DNA from: G963668605 sp963668605
GTDB taxonomy: Bacteria > Acidobacteriota > Terriglobia > Bryobacterales > Bryobacteraceae
DNA length: 64,000 bases
Assembly: GCA_963668605.1 (NCBI GenBank)
Contig: OY764903.1
Location: 2,356,001-2,420,000, forward strand
Reading direction: 5' to 3'
Shown here: positions 58,207 through 64,000 of the stretch, in pieces
Layout: each line of letters begins with the position of its first letter
Position numbering within the stretch: the first letter of the stretch is position 1
Notes under the pieces: generated by a model
What the model saw: the letters and a program-made list of their open reading frames with translations, nothing else
The model's database searches: none
Told to the model about the DNA's origin: nothing
Position numbers and translations under genes: made by a program

Positions 58207-59483
58207 CCGACGTCGTGATGCCCCAGATGGGCGAGAGTATCGTTGAGGGAACCCTGACCAAATGGCTGAAGAAACCCGGCGATCGTGTGGAGCGCGACGA
58301 GCCGCTTTTTGAAATCTCCACCGACAAGGTAGACACCGAAATCCCGTCACCGGCGGCAGGCACCGTTAGCGAGGTGCTTGTGGAAGAAGGCAAGACGGTG
58401 GGCATCAACACCGTCGTGGCACGGATCGACGAGGGTGGCGCGGCAGCAGTAACTGAACCCGCGGCTGCGGTGGAACGGCCCGCCGAAATACCCGCACCCG
58501 TGGTAGCAGCTCCGGCGCCCGCCGCCGCAGTCCCGGCGCCGCCGGCGGCAGAGAACGAAGGCGTCGCCGGTCCGCTTTCCCCGCTCGTGCGCCGCATGGC
58601 ACGCGAGTACAACATCGACTTGCGCCAGGTGAAGGGCACCGGCGCGGGCGGCCGCATTTCAAAGAATGACGTGGAAGCTTACATGGCCGCGCAAGGCGCC
58701 CGTACTGTGGCGCAAGCCCAGCCCGAACCCGCGCCGCGCGCGCCGCTTCAGACTCCCACAGCGCCGCCGCCGCTGCCTCGCGCCGAAGCAGCCAAGACGC
58801 GCGTCGAGCCGATGAGCACGATGCGCCAAAAGATCGCCGAGCACATGGTGCTGTCGCAGCGCACCTCCGCACACGTCACCACGGTTCACAAGGTCGACAT
58901 TACGCGCATCGCCAAACTGCGCGACCGGCAGAAGGCAGATTTCCAGGCGCGCTACGGCTACTCGCTGACCTATCTGCCATTCGTCGTGCGCGCGGCCGCC
59001 GAAGCGTTGCGCGCCTTCCCTCTCTTCAACTCCTCGATCGAGGGCAGCAACATCCTCTATCACGGCGACATCAATATCGGCATCGCAGTCGCGCTCGAAA
59101 ACGGGCTGATCGTACCCGTCGTGGCCCACGCCGACGAGAAGAATGTCGTCGGGTTGCAGCGCGCCATCGTCGATCTCGCAACACGTGCGCGCTCGCGGCA
59201 ATTGAAGCCCGACGAGGTGCAGGGCGGCACGTTCTCGATCACCAACTTCGGCAGCTTCGGCAGTCTCTTCGCAACGCCTGTCATCAATCAACCGCAGGTA
59301 GCGATCCTCGGCGTGGGCGCGGTGGAAAAAGCGCCGGTCGTGATCGAAGACGCGATCGCGATTCGCTCGATCTGCCACATCGCACTGACATTTGACCATC
59401 GCCTGATCGACGGCGCACTCGCCGACCAGTTCTGCCAAAAGGTCAAGAGCATTCTGGAAGGCTGGTCGGAACAAGTCCTGTAG
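58203..59483 (+). CDS. Dihydrolipoamide acyltransferase (E2) of a 2-oxo acid dehydrogenase complex
   Basis: 426-residue E2. One lipoyl domain (1-76) with the lipoyl lysine Lys42 in STDKVDTEIPSP, an Ala/Pro linker, a peripheral-subunit-binding domain (about 122-158; PLVRRMAREYNIDLRQVKGTG), a second linker and the catalytic domain with the DHRxxDG motif (FDHRLIDGALADQF). The TDKVDTEIP motif is common to branched-chain and 2-oxoglutarate E2s, so the complex (BCKDH, OGDH or PDH) is not settled. Start ATG at 58203 overlaps the lipB stop. No E1 genes are in the window. A complete palindromic repeat follows. Confidence 0.94.
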   Translation: MTDVVMPQMGESIVEGTLTKWLKKPGDRVERDEPLFEISTDKVDTEIPSPAAGTVSEVLVEEGKTVGINTVVARIDEGGAAAVTEPAAAVERPAEIPAPVVAAPAPAAAVPAPPAAENEGVAGPLSPLVRRMAREYNIDLRQVKGTGAGGRISKNDVEAYMAAQGARTVAQAQPEPAPRAPLQTPTAPPPLPRAEAAKTRVEPMSTMRQKIAEHMVLSQRTSAHVTTVHKVDITRIAKLRDRQKADFQARYGYSLTYLPFVVRAAAEALRAFPLFNSSIEGSNILYHGDINIGIAVALENGLIVPVVAHADEKNVVGLQRAIVDLATRARSRQLKPDEVQGGTFSITNFGSFGSLFATPVINQPQVAILGVGAVEKAPVVIEDAIAIRSICHIALTFDHRLIDGALADQFCQKVKSILEGWSEQVL

Positions 59484-59503
59484 AACCGGGGCCAGTGTTT
59501 TCT

Positions 59504-59595
59504 CCTCCGGTCGCTGGCGCTCCGGGCACCGCTGCGTGTTGCGGTCGGCGATTCTGGCATTCGTCCAACAGTGCCGGGAGCGCCAGCGACCGAGG
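59504..59595. repeat. Palindromic intergenic repeat, second complete copy
   Basis: Left arm 59504-59530 (CCTCCGGTCGCTGGCGCTCC, then GGGCACC) and right arm 59571-59595 (GTGCCGGGAGCGCCAGCGAC, then CGAGG) around a 40-base spacer unlike that at 2639-2663. It lies between the E2 and galT genes. Arms agree with the 2608-2694 copy while spacers do not. Confidence 0.88.
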
Positions 59596-59681
59596 CGGAG
59601 ATTCCACGATTTTTTGTCGATGCCGTTCCCGTGCCCAAACGCTGCCAGTTGAACCACGGGTGGATGTTACCGTAGTAGTTT

Positions 59682-60701
59682 ATGCTTGATCTTACGGAAC
59701 ATCCGCACCGGCGCTTCAATCCGCTCACTCGCGAATGGGTGCTGGTCTCGCCGCACCGCACGAAACGTCCCTGGCAGGGGCAAGTGGAAAAAGTCCCGCA
59801 AGCGCAGCAGCCGCGCTATGATCCGGACTGCTATCTGTGCCCCGGCAACAGCCGCGCGGGCGGCCATCGCAATCCCGATTACTCCGCAACATTCGTTTTT
59901 GAAAATGATTTTGCCGCACTGATGCCCGGCACGCCGCTCGCATCGAAAAGCGACGGACTCCTGATCGCCGAGGGCGAACCGGGACTCTGCCGCGTCATCT
60001 GCTTCGATCCGCGCCACGACCTCACGCTCGCGAAGATGGACTCCGCTTCCGTGCGCCGGGTGGTCGACGCCTGGGCGGAACAGTTCGCGGAACTGGCCGC
60101 GCGTCCGGAGATCGGCTACGTGCAGATCTTCGAGAATCGCGGCGCCATGATGGGCTGCAGCAACCCGCATCCGCATTGCCAGATCTGGGCAGGCGCCAGC
60201 GTTCCGAACGAACCCGCCAAGGAACTGGCCTCGCAGGCCGCGTACCTCGAAACGCACGCACACACGCTGCTTTGCGACTACGCCGCACAGGAAGTGGCTG
60301 CGAAAGAGCGTATCGTTTGCGAGAACGAGTCCTTCCTCTCGGTCGTTCCGTTCTGGGCCGTGTGGCCGTTTGAGACGATGGTGCTCAGCCGCCGCCCCAT
60401 CACGGGACTCGACGAATTGAGTTCAGCCGTACGCGACGATCTCGCTGAGATCTTGCGTGGCACGACGGCGCGCTACGACCGGCTCTTCGACGTGTCGTTT
60501 CCATATACGATGGGCTTCCACCAGCGGCCTACCGACGGCGGTCCGCATCCGGAAGCGGAGTTGCATGCGCACTTCTATCCGCCGCTGCTGCGCTCGGCGA
60601 CAGTGCGCAAGTTTATGGTGGGTTACGAAATGCTTGCCACGCCGCAGCGTGACATCACGCCGGAAGCGGCAGCCGCGCGATTGCGCGAAGCCGGCGCGTA
60701 A
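59682..60701 (+). CDS. galT: Galactose-1-phosphate uridylyltransferase
   Basis: 339-residue HIT-superfamily transferase exchanging UMP between UDP-glucose and galactose-1-phosphate. The active-site motif is NPHPHCQIWA with nucleophile His165, and the zinc site begins CYLCPGN with Cys50 and Cys53. The N-terminal RRFNPLTREWVLVSPHRTKRPW and the later FHQRPTDGGPHPEAELHAHFYPPLLR are typical. Its substrate would come from the galK product encoded at 27302. It starts alone after a palindromic repeat. No galE or galM in the window. Confidence 0.95.
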   Translation: MLDLTEHPHRRFNPLTREWVLVSPHRTKRPWQGQVEKVPQAQQPRYDPDCYLCPGNSRAGGHRNPDYSATFVFENDFAALMPGTPLASKSDGLLIAEGEPGLCRVICFDPRHDLTLAKMDSASVRRVVDAWAEQFAELAARPEIGYVQIFENRGAMMGCSNPHPHCQIWAGASVPNEPAKELASQAAYLETHAHTLLCDYAAQEVAAKERIVCENESFLSVVPFWAVWPFETMVLSRRPITGLDELSSAVRDDLAEILRGTTARYDRLFDVSFPYTMGFHQRPTDGGPHPEAELHAHFYPPLLRSATVRKFMVGYEMLATPQRDITPEAAAARLREAGA

Positions 60702-60711
60702 CGGCGTCCGC

Positions 60712-61581
60712 CTAAACGCTAACGACGGGGCACGGCGATTGTCGAATCAGCGCATACGCATTCGCGCGTAACCGCCCGAACACGCCTGCGGCGGAACCGC
60801 GGCCGATGACGAGCAATCCGGCCTTGGCTGTTGCGACGGCATCGCAAACCGCCTTGGGCGGATCGCCCGCAGTCAGCGTAATGGACGCCTGCACGCCGGT
60901 CTCATCCAGCAGCGCGCGAAGCTGTGTCTCCACTTCCGCGCGAAGCTGTTTTCCGCACTCTCCCTCGAGTTCTTCCCCGCCCCGCTCGACGGCTGGAATC
61001 GCGTGCAACAACACAAGCTCCGCGCCACACGCCTTTGCCATTCCCGCCGCCCAGCGCAGTGTTTTCGCGCTCTGCGGCCCGAGGTCGACCGCGCAGACGA
61101 CGCTGCGCTTTTCCGAGACCTCCGCGGTGGCCGCCTCTTCGAGATGCACACTGGTCCACACCGGGCAATCGGCGTCGTGCAGCACCTTGGCGGTAACGGA
61201 GCCGAGAATGAATCGGCGGAATGAGCCGTAGCCGTGCGTCGGCATCACGATCAAATCCGCGTGAATGCTGGAGACGTACTCGACAATTTTGCGCGCCGGG
61301 TCGCCCTCCAGCAGCAGCCGCTTTACACTGATGTCCGCAAGTTCCTCCATGAGATACTCATCCAGCTCACGTCCAACCTGCGCCACCCGGCTGGCGAACA
61401 ACTCGTTGAGTACGGTGCCGCCCACCTCCAGTGCGCTGAACTCATAGTGTGGCGGAGGAAGGACGTGCAACAGTGTGACTTCCGAAGCGAAGCGCGTTGC
61501 CAGCGCGTGAACGTAGCGGGCTGCGCCGGCGCTGCGTTCCGAGAAATCGACGGGAAGGACAATTCGCCCAAGCGAAAACAT
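60712..61581 (-). CDS. Universal stress protein with two USP domains
   Basis: 289-residue protein of two tandem USP domains (about 1-140 and 148-289). Each starts with a beta strand (IVLPVDFSERS; VVCAVDLGPQS) and ends with an ATP-binding GxxG-type loop (PTHGYGSFRRFILGSV; GRGSAAGVFGRLRANA), so ATP binding is likely. The second domain's loop is more degenerate, possibly altering nucleotide binding. GGAGG lies seven bases before the ATG at 61581. It is convergent with galT (10 bases) and downstream of the multiheme cytochrome gene on the same strand, with 54 bases between. Role: response to starvation or redox stress. Confidence 0.92.
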   Translation of the reverse strand: MFSLGRIVLPVDFSERSAGAARYVHALATRFASEVTLLHVLPPPHYEFSALEVGGTVLNELFASRVAQVGRELDEYLMEELADISVKRLLLEGDPARKIVEYVSSIHADLIVMPTHGYGSFRRFILGSVTAKVLHDADCPVWTSVHLEEAATAEVSEKRSVVCAVDLGPQSAKTLRWAAGMAKACGAELVLLHAIPAVERGGEELEGECGKQLRAEVETQLRALLDETGVQASITLTAGDPPKAVCDAVATAKAGLLVIGRGSAAGVFGRLRANAYALIRQSPCPVVSV

Positions 61582-61635
61582 AGTCCAGCCTCCATAGTGA
61601 AGATACTGCAATCGCAGCCCGGATGAAAGGCCCGC

Positions 61636-63051
61636 CTATTCGACACCAAGCTCAGCGAGAACTTTCGGTTTGGCCTCGTCCATCGCCAACAACTGGTGGC
61701 AGGCGTTGCAATCCTGTGTAATCTTCTTGCCGCCGTCCGCAAGGTGACCGTCGTCGTGGCAACGGAAGCAGCCGGTGAAATCGGTGTGCCCGATGTTGTT
61801 CGGATAGCTACCCCATTTCACGTTCATCTTCGGAAAGATGTTGCGCTTGTAGATCGCTGCAACGGCCTGTCCGGCCCGTTCGACTGCGGCGCGCTGGCTC
61901 TGATACACATCGGCATGCCGCTCGCGATAGAACTTCTCCATTCCGGCGCGAATGCCGGCCTCGGCCGCCTCATGGCTCGCGTACTCCTGCTTGAGCAGTT
62001 CGACGCTCTCCTTCTTGGCGAACGGCAGCGTCGGCGAGATGTCGCCGTTTTCGATGGCATGATCGACCGCGCGCTCGGGCAAGTCGTAGCTGTGGGAAGG
62101 GCGTGTGTGGCAGTCCATGCAATCCATCAGGCGGATGGGCAACCCGTTCTCCACGCCCGGCTTCGCGTCGGCGGCCCGGTATTGCCGCACCCCGCCCTTG
62201 CCGTCGTCGTACTCCACCCATGGAATGGTCTGTCGCTTTTCGTCGCTCGCGGCATAGCGGATATTCACGCCATTGCCGAGATGCGTACCGTGGATGCCCT
62301 TTGTCGCTTTGCCGCCGCCGATGCGCATCAACAGTACGGTCTTACTCATGGTGTTGGCTTCGTCGTCGGCGTACTTGGAGATCACGCGGATGCGATCCGT
62401 CCCGTATTTCTGCGGCCAGTGGCACTGTTCACAGGTTTCCCTCGCAGGACGCAAGTTGTGGATCGGCGTCGGAATCGGCCGTGGATACAAGTTCAAATTC
62501 ACCGAAATCACCTGCCACGTGCCATCGAGTTTGCTTTTCACAAACCAGCCTGCGCCGGGTCCTATGTGGCAGGAAACGCACTCCACGCGTGAGTGCGGCG
62601 AGTTCTGGTAGGCCGTGTATTCCGGCTCCATCACCGTGTGGCAGGTCTGCCCGCAGAACGATACGGACTCCATGTAGGCGACGGCGCGGTAGGTGAGTTG
62701 CCCGCCGATGATTACGTTCGCCATCGTGGTCGCCAGAAAGAACGCAGCCACGCGCCGGAATTGCGGATTCTTCCAGTCCAGCACGGCAGGGGCCGGCGCA
62801 GGAATGCCACGTTTGCGATTCAAGCGCCGCTGCCACCAGATGCCAAGCGGAATCAGTGCCAGCCCGGAGAAAAATACGGCGGGCAGGATCAAGAACATCG
62901 CGATCCCGAGATAAGGATGGGACGCCTTTCCGGACAGCATGCTCGGCAGCAGAATCAGCCAAAGCACACCACCTGTCGTCGTGAGGATCACGCCTAACAG
63001 GCTGATCGGATTGCTGGCCATCATGACGGCCGGAGAAAACCACCTATTCAT
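61636..63051 (-). CDS. NapC/NirT-type multiheme c-type cytochrome
   Basis: 471-residue membrane-anchored cytochrome. Two to three N-terminal membrane segments (about 13-38, 50-73, 100-122) precede a periplasmic part with six heme motifs: CGQTCH (a CX3CH), CVSCH, CEQCH, CMDCH, CFRCH and CNACH. NapC/NirT proteins pass electrons from the quinol pool to periplasmic reductases. The CX3CH first motif, confirmed in the codons TTC TGC GGG CAG ACC TGC CAC, is a known feature of a subgroup. It follows a b-type cytochrome gene by 55 bases on the same strand, suggesting a joint quinol oxidoreductase module. Confidence 0.92.
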   Translation of the reverse strand: MNRWFSPAVMMASNPISLLGVILTTTGGVLWLILLPSMLSGKASHPYLGIAMFLILPAVFFSGLALIPLGIWWQRRLNRKRGIPAPAPAVLDWKNPQFRRVAAFFLATTMANVIIGGQLTYRAVAYMESVSFCGQTCHTVMEPEYTAYQNSPHSRVECVSCHIGPGAGWFVKSKLDGTWQVISVNLNLYPRPIPTPIHNLRPARETCEQCHWPQKYGTDRIRVISKYADDEANTMSKTVLLMRIGGGKATKGIHGTHLGNGVNIRYAASDEKRQTIPWVEYDDGKGGVRQYRAADAKPGVENGLPIRLMDCMDCHTRPSHSYDLPERAVDHAIENGDISPTLPFAKKESVELLKQEYASHEAAEAGIRAGMEKFYRERHADVYQSQRAAVERAGQAVAAIYKRNIFPKMNVKWGSYPNNIGHTDFTGCFRCHDDGHLADGGKKITQDCNACHQLLAMDEAKPKVLAELGVE

Positions 63052-63106
63052 CCACAGCTCCCTTTCTCGGAGTTCCTATGCGGGACAGTATGACACAACA
63101 GGAAAT

Positions 63107-64000
63107 TCAATCGCTGGATTTTGCCGCGCCGCCCGCACTCTCTTCGGGGTGCGCACCTTGCGCCGAATGATGATGGCCAGCACGCTTGCGCACACTTCGT
63201 CCCGTGAGCCAGGCCGCGTCCATCGGATAGACGTCGGGGTCGAAAATCACGGTATAGAAGTGCCAGATCAGGATGGCAAGCGAAGCTAGCACAGCTTCAT
63301 AAAAGTGGATTGAAGTCGCCACATCCAGCCATTCGCGCGGAATCAGGCGCAGCGTGTAGTTGTTCGCCCAAAGCAGCAGGCCCGTCAGGCCCATAATGAA
63401 GGTGCCCCACACGACGGCCCAATATTCGACTTTTTCGACGTAGCTGTGCGGCGACACCACAGGCTTGGTCTTCTTCAATCCCAGATTGTAGAAGAAGACG
63501 CCGAGCATTTCATAGACATCGTTCCGGACCGGGAGCAGTTCCAACCAGTGCTCACGCAGCCGCTTGTTGAGCACCAGCGAAAGAATATGAATCACGCCGG
63601 CGGCCACCATAATCACGGCCGCGGTACGGTGGATCAAGCCTCGCAGCGGATACGCTCCCTCGCCGAATACGAGCGGCCGCGCCCACCACTGATCGGGATA
63701 TTTCAACGCAAAACCGCTCCACGCCAGCACGATGAAGGAGATCGCCAGCAGCGCGTGTTGCACGCGCTCGAATCGCATCATGCGCATCTCACCGACGAAC
63801 GGAATCATTGGAGGAGCAACCATCTGCCTGGCCCGCAGGCGCAAGCGCAGCAGCTTGCGAACCCAATCGCCGCCATGGTGCAGAATCATGAAGCCGATCG
63901 TCAGCGGGATCAGCAACAGGTAGGCCGAACGTACCAACTGCACGGGTCTGGGCTCGCTGGCGCCCTCCACCCAATGCATCTTGCCTATGGCGAAGCGCGT
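63107..64000 (-). CDS. b-type cytochrome, quinone-linked, partial at the window edge
   Basis: At least 298 codons, open to the end of the window, so the N-terminus is missing. Four to five membrane helices carry probable heme-b histidines: LLHHGGDW, RVQHALLAISF, LIHRTAAVIMV, and SIHFYEAVLASLAILIWHFY. The C-terminal tail is His/Gly-rich. It resembles the gamma (cytochrome b) subunits of formate dehydrogenase and hydrogenase. Frame before the first Met continues as TRFAIGK, so the true start probably lies beyond 64000, and a cytochrome c domain could precede it. It should feed electrons to the following multiheme cytochrome. Confidence 0.9.
   Translation of the reverse strand, partial: TRFAIGKMHWVEGASEPRPVQLVRSAYLLLIPLTIGFMILHHGGDWVRKLLRLRLRARQMVAPPMIPFVGEMRMMRFERVQHALLAISFIVLAWSGFALKYPDQWWARPLVFGEGAYPLRGLIHRTAAVIMVAAGVIHILSLVLNKRLREHWLELLPVRNDVYEMLGVFFYNLGLKKTKPVVSPHSYVEKVEYWAVVWGTFIMGLTGLLLWANNYTLRLIPREWLDVATSIHFYEAVLASLAILIWHFYTVIFDPDVYPMDAAWLTGRSVRKRAGHHHSAQGAHPEESAGGAAKSSD

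Overview
The window reads as a GC-rich chromosomal segment of an acidobacterium, most likely of the Bryobacterales/Solibacter branch. The pointers are a secreted protein built from three copies of the TIGR03437 domain (a paralogous family expanded in Solibacter), an Oar-like TonB receptor with a carboxypeptidase-regulatory N-terminus, many Tat-exported sugar-processing enzymes (GH29, GH109, Gfo/Idh/MocA, ThuA, pectate lyase, sulfatase) and frequent GTG/TTG starts. This placement is inferred from gene content; no rRNA or tRNA gene was seen. No CRISPR array, prophage or origin was seen.

Layout. 1-2.5 kb: ECF sigma factor, small membrane partner and DUF4252 protein, then a convergent radical SAM gene overlapping the DUF4252 gene tail to tail. 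2.7-8.5 kb: alpha-L-fucosidase, a tandem pair of membrane-anchored FkbM methyltransferases, a PilZ-DnaJ fusion, a YbaK-type deacylase and a small RRM protein. 8.6-11.7 kb: a ThuA-Gfo/Idh-ThuA operon. 11.8-13.7 kb: an RHH/PIN toxin-antitoxin pair and an intact IS630-type element. 13.7-19 kb: the TIGR03437 protein, a pectate lyase and a right-handed beta-helix protein. 19.2-25.9 kb: NTF2-like protein, DapA-like aldolase, metY, and a Wza/Wzz/BY-kinase exopolysaccharide group. 25.9-31.1 kb: GH109, galK, sugar nucleotidyltransferase and a sodium symporter. 31.7-45 kb: a truncated ORF, the TonB receptor, an RND pump operon (adaptor plus two permeases) and a sulfatase. 45.1-47.7 kb: secreted cyclophilin divergent from metX-metW.

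47.7-55.2 kb holds the most interesting locus: two transcription units on the minus strand encoding an SPFH/zinc-ribbon protein, S-adenosylmethionine decarboxylase and a short DUF4178 protein, then a long DUF4178 protein, a 62-residue protein, DUF350, a membrane-fused spermidine synthase and a Tat-exported flavin amine oxidase-like protein. An AbrB/PIN pair sits between the halves. Both units start behind nearly identical promoters (GGAACA-N15-CGTATAATC), which read as ECF-type envelope-stress promoters. I infer a polyamine-linked membrane stress module.

55.2-64 kb: an SDR, the lpd-lipB-E2 operon, galT, a double-domain universal stress protein, a six-heme NapC/NirT-like cytochrome and a b-type cytochrome running off the window end.

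Pathway links: metY (20.6 kb) and metX-metW (45.9 kb) together give direct-sulfhydrylation homocysteine synthesis. galK and galT give two Leloir steps, with galE not in the window. speD and the aminopropyltransferase give spermidine from putrescine. A dispersed palindromic repeat (core CCTCCGGTCGCTRGCGCTC) recurs between genes at 2.6, 43.0, 44.9 and 59.5 kb.
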